Source of the DNA: Halosimplex pelagicum
GTDB taxonomy: Archaea > Halobacteriota > Halobacteria > Halobacteriales > Haloarculaceae
Reading direction: 5' to 3'
Length of the DNA: 64,000 nt
Assembly (NCBI RefSeq): GCF_013415905.1
Contig: NZ_CP058909.1
Span: 3,782,001 to 3,846,000, forward strand
Within the stretch, counting starts at the first letter, position 1. Each line of letters starts with the position of its first letter. This document shows positions 24,930 to 34,840 of this stretch, in pieces. A program made the position numbers and the translations under genes. Under the pieces are notes generated by a model. That model was not told where the DNA came from, did not search any database, and saw nothing but the letters and a program-made list of their open reading frames with translations.

Positions 24930-26846
24930 ATGAGTAGCGAAGACGGTGACGGCGGCGGCGGTGGCGGTCTCATGGGCGTCGTCCGGACGGTGGTTCCGGA
25001 CTTCGTCAGGAAGCGGTTCGCGCTGAAGTTCCTCATCGTCCTGCTGGTGATGGGGCTGGCCATCGGCGCGGTCGGCCTCGTGGGCACCCAGCAGTTCGTC
25101 GACCACACCCGCGACCAGGTCGAGAGCGAGTACCGCGGACTCGCGACCCAGGAGTCGAACCTGGTCGCGCAGTGGCTGGAGAGCAACCGTCTCTCGACGC
25201 GGCTGGCCTCCGGCGACCCCGTCTACAGAGGATCCGACGGGGACAAGATGTCGCAGACGTTGCGGAATCGCCAGGGGAGCCAGATGCCGAGCGACGTGAC
25301 GAACATGCACCTCGTCGACACCGGTCCCGGAGGCGGTAACATCGTGGCGAGTACGGCCGTCGGACCGAACACCGACACCGCTGGAACGCCACAGAAGTGG
25401 GTCACGGAACGGAGCTTCTCCTCGACGGCCGACGTACAGATTTCGAGCGCCTACCAGACCTCCAGCGGCGTCCCGGTCGTCGGCTTCGCCAGCAACGTCA
25501 ACGGCACGAACGCACGGTATCTTCTCGTGGAAGTGGCGATCACCGACATCAACGGCCGCCTCCAAGGAGAGGACCGCGCCGAAGGCGGGTTCACGACCGT
25601 CGTCAACGCCAGCGGCACTGTCTTGATGGACGAGCGGCGGTCCCTCCCCGAGATGGACACCGACCTGACCCTCGAACAGTACGGCGACAACCAGATCGTC
25701 GAGGACGCGCTGGGGCTCACCCAGGAGCCGAGCGGTGTCGATCCCAGCAAGACGAACAGCCAGGTCATGAGCGAGGAGTACGCGGTCGGCTACGCGCCCG
25801 TCCTCGTCCCCGGGAGCTCCGAGGACTGGGCGGTCCTCGTCCACGCGCCGACGGACGTGCTGTTCGGTGACGTCCAGCAGGTCCAGCAGCTCGGGATGTT
25901 CGCGACCGGCGGTGCCGTCCTGGTGATGCTGCTGATCGGCGCCGCCCTCGGGTACAACACCTCTTCCTCGATCGACCGCCTGAAAGGCAAGGCCCAGGAG
26001 ATGGAGGAGGGGAACCTCGACGTGGACATCGAGTCGGGCCGCATCGACAGCATCGGCCAGCTCTACGGCGGCTTCGCGTCGATGCGCGACTCGCTCCGCG
26101 AGCAGATCGACGAGGCCGAACGCGCCCGGAAGGAGGCCGAAGTCTCCCGGGCCGAGGCCATGGAGCTCTCGAACTACCTCCAGAGCAAGGCCGAGGCGTA
26201 CTCCGAGACGATGCAGGCCTGTGCCCGCGGCGACCTCACCCAGCGCATGGAGCCCGAGGGCGAGAACGAGGCCATGGACCAGATCGCCAAGGACTTCAAC
26301 GAGATGCTGACCGAGCTGGAGATGACGACCGGGCAGCTCAAGACCTTCGCCGAAGAGGTCGAGGAGAGCGGTGAGTCGGTCCAGCAGAGCGCCGAGACCG
26401 TCCGCGACGCCAGCGAACAGGTCGCCGACTCCATCCAGAAGATCTCCGACGACGCCTACGACCAGAAGGAGCGACTCCAGAACATCTCCCAGGAGATGGA
26501 CGGCGTCGCCGCACAGCTCGAGGAGTTCGCCGCCGACAACCCCAACGTCGACTTCGGCGACTCGCTGGACAGCATCCGCGAGGTCGCGAGCATGATCGAG
26601 CAGGCCGCCGACCTCGCAGAGGACACGATGTCCGAGAGCGAGAACGTCGCCGGCGCCGCCGAGGAGCAGGCCGCCGAGCTCAACGAGGTCTCCTCGCGCG
26701 CCGAGGAACTCACCCGCTACGCCCAGTATCTGGGCGACGGGCTGGGTAACTTCGAGACCGAGGAAGAACACGAGTTCGTCTTCCAGACCGGCGCCGGCTC
26801 GCCCGGCCCCGGCGGTCCCGACGCCGACGAACCCGCAGAGGAGTAA
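24930..26846 (+). CDS. Transducer-like sensor protein (extracellular sensor, HAMP, shortened coiled coil)
   Basis: 638 residues. TM1 about 31-52, an extracellular sensor of about 270 residues (dCache-like, ending with [13 protein letters not shown]), TM2 about 322-343, then HAMP ([25 protein letters not shown]) and a second HAMP-like segment ([33 protein letters not shown]). The cytoplasmic coiled coil that follows is only about 150 residues: it has the entry helix ([15 protein letters not shown]) and the exit helix ([24 protein letters not shown]), but the conserved tip with the NxLALNAAIEAARAGE sequence that binds CheA and CheW is absent. The C-terminus is acidic and ends DADEPAEE. It stands alone, divergent from kdgK; a promoter-like TATATATG lies near 24790. 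It resembles a chemotaxis transducer but probably does not signal to CheA in the usual way. Confidence 0.85.
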   Translation: MSSEDGDGGGGGGLMGVVRTVVPDFVRKRFALKFLIVLLVMGLAIGAVGLVGTQQFVDHTRDQVESEYRGLATQESNLVAQWLESNRLSTRLASGDPVYRGSDGDKMSQTLRNRQGSQMPSDVTNMHLVDTGPGGGNIVASTAVGPNTDTAGTPQKWVTERSFSSTADVQISSAYQTSSGVPVVGFASNVNGTNARYLLVEVAITDINGRLQGEDRAEGGFTTVVNASGTVLMDERRSLPEMDTDLTLEQYGDNQIVEDALGLTQEPSGVDPSKTNSQVMSEEYAVGYAPVLVPGSSEDWAVLVHAPTDVLFGDVQQVQQLGMFATGGAVLVMLLIGAALGYNTSSSIDRLKGKAQEMEEGNLDVDIESGRIDSIGQLYGGFASMRDSLREQIDEAERARKEAEVSRAEAMELSNYLQSKAEAYSETMQACARGDLTQRMEPEGENEAMDQIAKDFNEMLTELEMTTGQLKTFAEEVEESGESVQQSAETVRDASEQVADSIQKISDDAYDQKERLQNISQEMDGVAAQLEEFAADNPNVDFGDSLDSIREVASMIEQAADLAEDTMSESENVAGAAEEQAAELNEVSSRAEELTRYAQYLGDGLGNFETEEEHEFVFQTGAGSPGPGGPDADEPAEE

Positions 26847-26927
26847 CGCCGTCGCGAGCCCGGGCCGTCCGGGTCCACCGATTCTCTTCTCTCTCAGTCC
26901 GCGACCACCGGGTACCGTACGTCCCGA

Positions 26928-27490
26928 CTAGGACCCCGCGTTTCGAGCGGCCGCCGACTCGCTCCCGATCGCTGTCCCGACGACGGCGACCTCCGCCGAG
27001 TCGAGCGCGCCGCCGCCGTCTGTCTCGGGGTCGCCTTCGCCAGACAGCTCGACGAGCACCTGACTGCCGGAGTCTCTGTTGTCGACGGGTTCGCTCGGGT
27101 TCCCCGGGAGGTCGTCGACCGCCGCCGCCGAGTTCTCGGTCGCCCCGTCGGCGACGGTTCGGGACGGTCCATCGCGACGGATGCGGGCGAGTCGATACCT
27201 TCGGCGAATACGACCCGTCCGACGTGTCGGCCACCACCGCGAGAACCGTCAAGTATCCCCCGGCGCTCGGGCGGTCCGACAGCGCAGCGACGACCTGGCA
27301 GTCGTTCCACTGCGTCCGGAGGTATCCCGACGGAAGGGCTCAGGGAAACCCCACACCCACGGCCGGCGGGGTGCTCCGACTGCACCGCAGCCACCGTCGC
27401 TTCGACCCGTCGGTCGGTTCCGTCGAACCCTCCCGATGCCGCACGATCCAGAAACCCGACGAGAACGACTGTACGGCGATATATCGGTCA
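26928..27490 (-). pseudogene. Frameshifted gene remnant of unknown family
   Basis: No single frame is open, but consecutive pieces on the minus strand have haloarchaeal protein composition in different frames: about 27345-27490 (LDRAASGGFDGTDRRVEATV), then 27184-27339 (GYLRTQWNDCQVVAALSDRP, followed by AGGYLTVLAVVADTSDGSY), then 26928-27186 (TVADGATENSAAAVDDLPGN, QVLVELSGEGDPE, LDSAEVAVVGTAIGSES, stop TAG at 26930-26928). The last two are offset by one base. This suggests one acidic protein of about 180 residues broken by two frameshifts. Family not recognised. It follows the transducer gene in the opposite orientation. The reading is by eye and the outer limit is approximate. Confidence 0.4.
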
Positions 27491-29690
27491 GTCGGAGATC
27501 TCCGATATCGGACCGACGTGGCCGAGTTTTGGTATAGCGACATACGATTTATCTGTGCGGTGTCGGGCAGCGGGACTCCTCGGAACAGACAGCTATCTCA
27601 CACTATCTCGCCGGTCAGGGGGTGATCGTACCCGGTGCGGCTCGGTCGGCGAATCCAGCCCGAGCTCAAGGATACCGTCGAGTTGCTCGAACAGTCCAGC
27701 GGGTCGTCCGGTCCCCGGGGTGCCATCGCCGGAAGGCCGGATCGGGGAATAGCGGTACGGAGTCGACACGCCGGAGATAGAGATCGGGGCGTTGTCGCGG
27801 ACTCGACGCGTGGCTCGACAGCCGAGGGCGTCGTCCGCTACTGGTCTCGGTTCCCACGTCTGTCGTCTCCTGGCGAGCTCTCCGTCCGGACTGTGGAAGG
27901 GGTTCCGGCCCTGTCCGTGGTCGGCGCGTCCCGTGCCGGCCCGAACCGCGCTCCGACAGCTCACGCAGGGATCGGGCTCGGTCCGAAGGCCGAGTTCGAC
28001 CACCGGAAACCACCGTGTCCGCTCGGGCCGCCCCGGCCGGCACCTGCTACTGGCGCGCCTTCCAGTGCCCTCGCGCTGCTCGACGGTCGCCGAACCGCTG
28101 TGGACGGTGTCGACGGGAAGGGGATGCGGGAACGACGACACGCTGTGATGGCCGTCCGCGTCTGCGACGGGTAGGGCCGGCCGAGGTGTCCACCCACCGT
28201 CCCGTCTCCTCTGGTCGTCGCGGATCGACGAACGAATCGCCCCGAAAGCACCACGGGTCTGACTGTCTCCCGGTGGCTCGTCGACTAGCGCGATGGAGCC
28301 GGTCGACAGGATGAGGAGCGGCGGGTCCGTATCCGGCGCTACAGTCACCGTCGCCTACGGTCGGGTTCGAGTCCCGACGATCTCACCGGCCGCCGGTGGG
28401 GACGAACTCGACCGGGACGTGCTCGCTGGGCGCCACGATAGGGGCCCCTACAGCGGCCCCGTCGACCGGCGGCCTCGACGAGGCCGGCGAGCCACGCGGC
28501 CCGTTCCCGAACCCGGCGTCGAAGAGGCGGTTCACCTCCCGAACCCCTCCCAGGCGCCAGGACAGCTCCGTACCGGCCGCAGTAGCACCTCTGACGAGTT
28601 CGCTGTCGCAGCGGGCCTTTCTCCCCGATCCGGTGAACCGTCGCTTCAGAGCGGCGATTGCGGTCGAATCGTGGCGACGGCGGTCCGACGGGTCGACCAC
28701 CATATCGTGCCGTCTCGAGGAGTCACGTGAAACGTGCAGCCAGGGCCGGACGCCGCTAGCGCCCAAGCCGTCCCGTATATCTCGGGTTTGTTATACGAGA
28801 GGGATGCGTGCGCCGGAAGTCGAGTATCGCACCCGACTACGACTCCGATCGAGTCACCCTCGATCCAGAATAGATTAGATGTGTACGTAGTTTTCTGCGC
28901 CAATCTATACCTAAATTCACGTCTAATATTATCTTCGAGGCGCCAGTACCGACCCTACTATCACAAATAAGGGTCTTTATCCGGGAGTCTGAACTCATCG
29001 GTTGGAATGCTCTAGTGATTCGGTGTCTGGGTCGAGTGCCAGAATGATCGCCGCTAATTCGGTTTTATCAGTTGGGCCCGATTATCATAGTTCCGAGTGT
29101 TTGGATAGTTTGCGAGAGCCAGAAGTGTCCGAACCATGTCCTCGCGAGTGTGGATTAGCTTCATATGCGAGATCCGCCGCTCTCGGTCCCAACGCACGTA
29201 TTTAGGCGACCGCTGCGAGGGATGGCGTTCTCGTATGCGCTACCCCCAGGGGTTGCGTACACGTGAGCCGTCGGACGGACTTTCTCTGAGAGCGGTCACC
29301 CGGTCACAGCGCACCACCCTCGATGGCTATCCCGGTTGCAGTTTGAGTCGGTCGGAGTCCGAAGCAGTGTCGTTGCAGACTCGTCAGTCAGATGCCTCAC
29401 ACTTCGATGTGGTCTCCGCTTCGAGTGGGCTTTCAGTTGAGTCGTCGTGAGGAGAGTGCGGTCGAGGTCGCTGATGCGTGGGTGTAGTTCGGATTCGGTT
29501 TTCGATGGACCGTCCACCGCTTCACCCGGACTCATTGGAGGGGCAAAACGATGCAGCTGGCCCAACAGTCTGAGGGACACGTCACGGACGAGAATCGGGG
29601 GGCCCACGGCTGAGAAAGTCGTCGAGCGTCAGACGCTGTACATCATATGCCGATATACGCAAGAAGGCCAGCCTAGTTCGGAGTGGAAGT
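27491..29690. other. About 2.2 kb without convincing genes
   Basis: Several open frames exist on both strands but none has the acidic composition, third-base GC bias or promoter expected of a haloarchaeal gene. The longest, 27593-28348 on the minus strand, is Arg/Pro/Ser-rich and basic. Its left part is GC-rich like the chromosome, whereas from about 28.75 kb the DNA becomes progressively more AT-rich. A small piece at 28383-28510 on the minus strand (VDGAAVGAPIVAPSEHVPVE) could be another gene remnant. The region looks like decayed or foreign DNA at the edge of an island. Confidence 0.5.
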
Positions 29691-29692
29691 GA

Positions 29693-29703
29693 AATTTATG
29701 CTT
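29693..29703 (+). promoter_or_regulatory. TATA element of the low-GC membrane-protein gene
   Basis: ATTTATGCTTA 24-34 bases ahead of the ATG at 29727; spacing implies a leaderless transcript and supports this being a live gene. Confidence 0.5.
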
Positions 29704-29726
29704 AAACAATACAGTTATATTCTGGT

Positions 29727-30242
29727 ATGGCTGAAGTTGAGAAATTCAAAGAAATGGTAGAAAGTACGGAAGAAGACGATCTGAATGAAGATACTGTAGA
29801 ACTATCCTATAACGAGGGAAAGCGGCTCTTAGAAGGCACAATTACTGCATCGGAAGAAACAGGCGACAGAGCGTTCGAAACAATCAGACTAAACCTAATT
29901 GTTCTGAGCATATTAGTAGCAACGGCAGGACTCACAACGACCTCATTTACATCATTTGCGATAGGGGGAGCAGGAATCTCAATAATAGTCTCAACACTAC
30001 TCGCGATATATGCCTATCTATCGATGAGCCCAGCAATGTCTCTGAATAAGGACGGTGTTGAGGACATACAGGAAGAAGACAGCGCTATAAAGGCAAAAGA
30101 GGCTCTCGCAGTTGCCTTTAGCATGTGGGCAAATGATAATTTCAAGAAAACTCAAAGGAGGAGGAGGGTATTAGCGTTCTCGTTTGGTCTAACCATGTCT
30201 GCAATCACGATCATCGGATGGAGTCTATACTCTACTGCATGA
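29727..30242 (+). CDS. Low-GC membrane protein with three predicted TM segments, function unknown
   Basis: 171 residues, not recognised. Residues 1-50 are acidic and probably helical, 53-75 and 79-98 form a TM hairpin (LNLIVLSILVATAGL; GISIIVSTLLAIYAYLS), 100-145 is a cytoplasmic helical stretch ending in a basic KKTQRRRR, and about 148-169 is a third TM (VLAFSFGLTMSAITIIGWSLY). A 2TM hairpin with flanking helices recalls small membrane effectors of SLATT or PycTM type in nucleotide-signalling defence systems, but no cyclase gene is adjacent and the match is only in architecture. Codon use is AT-rich (many AAA, ATA, AGA codons) and unlike every neighbour, a clear sign of horizontal origin. 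It lies in the decayed region before a recombinase gene. Confidence 0.6.
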   Translation: MAEVEKFKEMVESTEEDDLNEDTVELSYNEGKRLLEGTITASEETGDRAFETIRLNLIVLSILVATAGLTTTSFTSFAIGGAGISIIVSTLLAIYAYLSMSPAMSLNKDGVEDIQEEDSAIKAKEALAVAFSMWANDNFKKTQRRRRVLAFSFGLTMSAITIIGWSLYSTA

Positions 30243-30312
30243 TCTGGCAAAGGTAGAAAACCAATTGCAAAGAGCACAAGAGGCACCACGTCAGTCGTAA
30301 GCGCGGGTTGAG

Positions 30313-30792
30313 ATGTCGCTAGAAAGCTATTTGACGAGGGACGAGAAGCCCACAGACGGCTACGAGGAGAACGGCTGTAAGTGGGTCGTGAGCGACCAGA
30401 GAGTGATGAAATACAGGAAGGGCAGCGGTACAGAGGAAGTGTTTCACGACCTCTCTTTGGATAAAATCACCTCCATCGGTGTCGTTCGGACTGGTCGGGA
30501 AGCAGGATGAATCATCTGGGCCGCGATCGTGGGAATAGTGGGCGTTGCATTCGCGGGCGTAGGGATAGGAACTTCTGCGCTTCTGATGCTCCCGGCAATC
30601 CTCTGTTTCGGGCTCGCGATGGTTTTCATCATCATATTCGTCGGCTCGGACAAGTCGTATTTCCAAATTAGAGCGGCCGGGATCACTGAGGACGACCATG
30701 ATGTGTGGAAAATGAAAGCGTCGTCGACGGAGGAGATCGAGAAGGTTCGGGAGTTCACGAAAGCCATCCGTGAGAAGGTGAACAAGGCATAA
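30313..30792 (+). pseudogene. PH-like membrane protein gene interrupted by an in-frame TGA
   Basis: Two open pieces, 30313-30507 and 30511-30792, are in the same frame and separated only by TGA at 30508-30510. Read through, they give one protein of 159 residues: an N-terminal WVVSDQRVMKYRKGSGTEEVF and DLSLDKITSIGVVRTGREAG segment, a hydrophobic pair (AAIVGIVGVAFAGVG; LLMLPAILCFGLAMVFIIIF) and a C-terminal strand-helix ending KASSTEEIEKVREFTKAIREKV. This is the plan of small archaeal bacterial-PH-like proteins where a membrane hairpin is inserted in the PH fold and the last helix closes it. A single nonsense mutation is the simplest reading; sequencing error is possible. GC is intermediate between the low-GC gene before it and the chromosome. 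Confidence 0.65.
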
Positions 30793-30922
30793 CCAACTCA
30801 CGTTCACGGGTTGCTCGCTTTTAAAGGCCGCTTCGCTACCAGGCATTTCGCGCTGAAGAGTAGGTCGACCGCAAGGGTTGAAGGCCGCGTTGTTCTCTAT
30901 TCCGGCGCTGAACCGCGCATGA

Positions 30923-30947
30923 AGCCACAGGCTGACAGCCTGTGGCT
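30923..30947. repeat. Perfect 11-bp inverted repeat, IS200/IS605-end-like hairpin
   Basis: AGCCACAGGCT-GAC-AGCCTGTGGCT, perfect arms with a 3-base loop, preceded by CATGA. Subterminal hairpins of this kind, with very similar sequence, mark the ends of haloarchaeal IS200/IS605-type elements. No transposase or accessory TnpB gene is present here, so it is a solo end, a MITE, or an unrelated stem-loop. Confidence 0.5.
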
Positions 30948-31158
30948 GGTACCATAACGCCGACGAAATACGCTAGTACCGGCTGTTGCCCCTGCGGAGC
31001 GCCTGCGCAGCGGCGTCGGCGCGGAACTTCGACGTGGCCTGCTCGCCCGGACGCGTCTGGCTACAGTACTCCGCAACTCCTCAGGACGGATCGCGTTCCC
31101 TCGTTGATCCGTGAGCGTGGGAGTAGATTGATTGTGAACGGGTGCAAGTAGACAGATA

Positions 31159-31590
31159 ATGAGCGAGAGCGACGTGGACAGCTCGCGGACGGCCGTCAGG
31201 ACGTACGTCCCGGCCTACCAGCGCGAAGAGTGGGACGACCACGCCGACGAACTCGGGATGAGCCGCAGCGAGTTCGTCCGGACGATGGTCCAGGCCGGCC
31301 GCCGCGGCTTCGGGAGCGACGACGCCGGGAACGCCGGCCCCGCCGGGACCGATACCCCGTCGGAGACGGGTTCGGAGGGGGCATCTTCGACCGCGGACTC
31401 CGAGGGTTCGGGCCTCGAAGACAGGGTCGTCGAGGCGCTGCGGTCGAGCGACTACCTGTCGTGGGACGAACTGCTCGAAGCGGTGACGGACGACATCGAG
31501 GCGGGGCTGGAAGACGCCCTCCAGCGACTCCAGTCGGAGGGGCAGGTCACCTACAGCGGCCGCAACGGCGGGTACACTATCGATGAGTAG
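31159..31590 (+). CDS. Small ribbon-helix-helix/winged-helix-like protein paired with the recombinase (DUF5805-type)
   Basis: 143 residues. The N-terminus SSRTAVRTYVPAYQREEWDDHADELGMSRSEFVRTMVQAGRRGF looks like a ribbon-helix-helix DNA-binding segment (strand, then two helices with SRSEFVRTMV). After a disordered Gly/Ser/Thr linker (about 52-88) comes a C-terminal winged-helix-like part: VVEALRSSDYLSWDELLEAV, then LQRLQSEGQVTYSGRNGGYTI. I recall this family as DUF5805, though that is from memory. Its stop overlaps the recombinase start by eight bases, so the two are co-translated and the protein probably acts as its accessory or regulator. GC returns to chromosomal level here, unlike the preceding 2 kb. 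Confidence 0.78.
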   Translation: MSESDVDSSRTAVRTYVPAYQREEWDDHADELGMSRSEFVRTMVQAGRRGFGSDDAGNAGPAGTDTPSETGSEGASSTADSEGSGLEDRVVEALRSSDYLSWDELLEAVTDDIEAGLEDALQRLQSEGQVTYSGRNGGYTIDE

Positions 31591-32608
31591 GGCCGAACGC
31601 GGGACGACGGACGCCGACGACCCCGTCGCGTACTTCCTCGACGACATCACGTTCCAGGGCAAGAGCCAGCGGACGCGCGACGCCTACGAGCGCGTCCTTC
31701 GGGAGTTCGAGGGGTATCTGACCGAACGTGGGCTCGACCTCGACGAGGCGAATCACCGGGACTGTATGGCCTGGATCCACCAGCTCCGCGGCTCCGTCGG
31801 CGAGAGCACGGTCGCCACGTACGCCTCCTATCTCCACCGGTTCTACGGCTACATGACCGAGGTCGGCACCTTCGAGGAGAACCCGATGGCACTCGTCCTG
31901 GAGGAGATCGACGAGTCGATCAACGTCGACCCGGAGCGACGCGACATCACGGTTCCCGCGATGCGGTCGTTCGTGGGAAGGGTGACCCATCCGCTGGACA
32001 GGGCCGTCGTAGTGACGCTGCTCAAAACGGGGATGCGAGCCGGTGAACTATGCAATCTCGACAGACGGGACCTGTCGCTGGCGGAGGCGCCGTTCGAGTG
32101 GGCGCATCGCCCGCAACTGGACGGCAAACCCGACTCGGTCTACGTCGACGACGCGCCGAGCGCGGGCGAGGAGTACAACGACCAGCGACGGAGTGCGTCA
32201 AACAAGCGCAAGCGGGCGACGACGATCCCCGTCGACGGCGAACTGGCGTCTGTACTGGTCGAGTGGCTGGCCGTCCGTCCGGATCCCCGGTCGGACGCCG
32301 ACCCGCTGTTCGTCAGTACGACCGACGAGTGGGGGAAGCGGCTCACCCCGGACATGGTCCACCACATCGTGGAGACGCACGCCCGCGACCAGGGCTGGTA
32401 CCGGGACGGCGGCGGCGCCGAAGAGAACGTCACCCCGCACTACTTCCGCCATTTCTTCACGACGCACCTCCGCGACCGCACCGGCGACCGCGGCATCGTG
32501 AAGTACCTCCGCGGCGACGTGGCACAGGACATCATCGACACCTACACCCACGACTGGGGCGACCGCGTCCGGGAAGTGTACACCGACCACATCTACCGGC
32601 TTCTCTGA
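31583..32608 (+). CDS. Tyrosine recombinase / site-specific integrase (XerC/D-like)
   Basis: 341 residues. N-terminal SAM-like core-binding domain about 12-110 (FQGKSQRTRDAYERVLREFE). The catalytic domain has the first Arg in LLKTGMRAGELCNL near 152, HYFRHFFTTHLRDR near 290 carrying the H-x-x-R pair, and the C-terminal Tyr in DIIDTYTHDWGDR near 325. All residues of the family are present, so it should be active. Coupled to the upstream small DNA-binding protein. Such pairs occur as stable chromosomal genes in haloarchaea, so this may be a resident recombinase and not necessarily the integrase of the AT-rich stretch to its left. No flanking attachment repeats were found by eye. Confidence 0.9.
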   Translation: MSRAERGTTDADDPVAYFLDDITFQGKSQRTRDAYERVLREFEGYLTERGLDLDEANHRDCMAWIHQLRGSVGESTVATYASYLHRFYGYMTEVGTFEENPMALVLEEIDESINVDPERRDITVPAMRSFVGRVTHPLDRAVVVTLLKTGMRAGELCNLDRRDLSLAEAPFEWAHRPQLDGKPDSVYVDDAPSAGEEYNDQRRSASNKRKRATTIPVDGELASVLVEWLAVRPDPRSDADPLFVSTTDEWGKRLTPDMVHHIVETHARDQGWYRDGGGAEENVTPHYFRHFFTTHLRDRTGDRGIVKYLRGDVAQDIIDTYTHDWGDRVREVYTDHIYRLL

Positions 32609-33232
32609 GCGACCGCTAGTTCTGGGGCGGTCCCGTGCCGAAAACCATAATTCAATTTCCATGTACCACGTCTGGCGACGTACGAATAAATCACATGACG
32701 CTATATCGAATTGGCGGGTCGGCGCTATCGCGCTCCACTGTCCGTCCGACTGCGTTTCCGGGGTAGCCTGGGTATCACACCCGATATCCGAGTATCCGGT
32801 CTGTATCCCTCCGTTCGTGCAGGTCGACTCTGCGCTTCGAGAGTCGGTCCGCCGGACCGAGCCGGATTACACACGTAGTACTGTCATGCCTGCTAGTCCG
32901 ATTCACGCGCGCCCGGATCGATTCGAACTATCGTTCACCTGGTCCGAACACTAGTTGCCGCTACGCAGACAGTCGGCTCGGCACGTATCGGGTCGTTCCC
33001 GCCGTCGATACTCGATATACGCATGTCCTGACGAACGAGTCAGGTCATCTATTTTACCAGTCGACGTTCACCGGAACAGAACGGATCTGGAGAGAGTGGG
33101 GCGTCGAGGGCGAGGATTCGGTGGCTACGGGCGTGATTCGTCTCGCCGTCGGTGACCGAAAGAGAGGATGTCCGGAGATACCGGACGGAGATGGTCGCTC
33201 TCGACTACGGGGCGAGGGGGCGGACGGCGGGT
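32609..33232. other. Intergenic stretch without genes
   Basis: About 620 bases between the recombinase stop and the aldehyde dehydrogenase stop. GC is lower than in flanking genes and no frame looks coding. A hairpin CCTGAC-GAACGA-GTCAGG at 33027-33044 followed by TCATCTATTTTA could terminate transcription from the left. Otherwise nothing recognised. Confidence 0.5.
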
Positions 33233-34684
<1,452 letters not shown>

Positions 34685-34804
34685 GCACGCTAACGGTCGT
34701 CTGGCGACCACTTACGAGTTTCCATACAGGACACGGCCTGCCACTATCTCGATCGCTTCGGCGACCCGAACGACCGCCAGGGCCGGCGCCGAGCGGATGT
34801 GGGA

Positions 34805-34814
34805 AAGTTTAAGC
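34805..34814 (+). promoter_or_regulatory. TATA element of the sugar-acid dehydratase gene
   Basis: AAGTTTAAGC, 27-36 bases upstream of the ATG at 34841; leaderless spacing. The 156-base gap to the divergent aldehyde dehydrogenase gene must hold both promoters and any IclR-type regulator site. Confidence 0.5.
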
Positions 34815-34840
34815 GAGTTACGTCTGGAGCTATACTCGTC

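Noticed and set aside
27593..28348. 251-codon open frame on the minus strand in the gene-poor region
   Set aside because: Basic, Pro/Ser/Arg-rich, no family resemblance and no promoter; another frame on the opposite strand is equally long. Considered chance in GC-rich DNA.
28360..28385. TCGGG-TTCGAGT-CCCGA, identical in form to a tRNA T-arm, raising the idea of a tRNA fragment used as an attachment site
   Set aside because: No matching 5' acceptor strand, anticodon stem or D-arm within 100 bases upstream, and no complete tRNA in the window to pair with it.
30508..30510. TGA read as selenocysteine, or TAG-type recoding, in the PH-like gene
   Set aside because: No selenocysteine machinery or SECIS-like structure is expected in haloarchaea, and the surrounding residues give no catalytic context; a nonsense mutation is simpler.
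31583..32608. Treating the recombinase as proof of a complete provirus or integrative element here
   Set aside because: No attachment repeats, replication or capsid genes were found, and the gene and its partner have normal GC; it may be a resident chromosomal recombinase.
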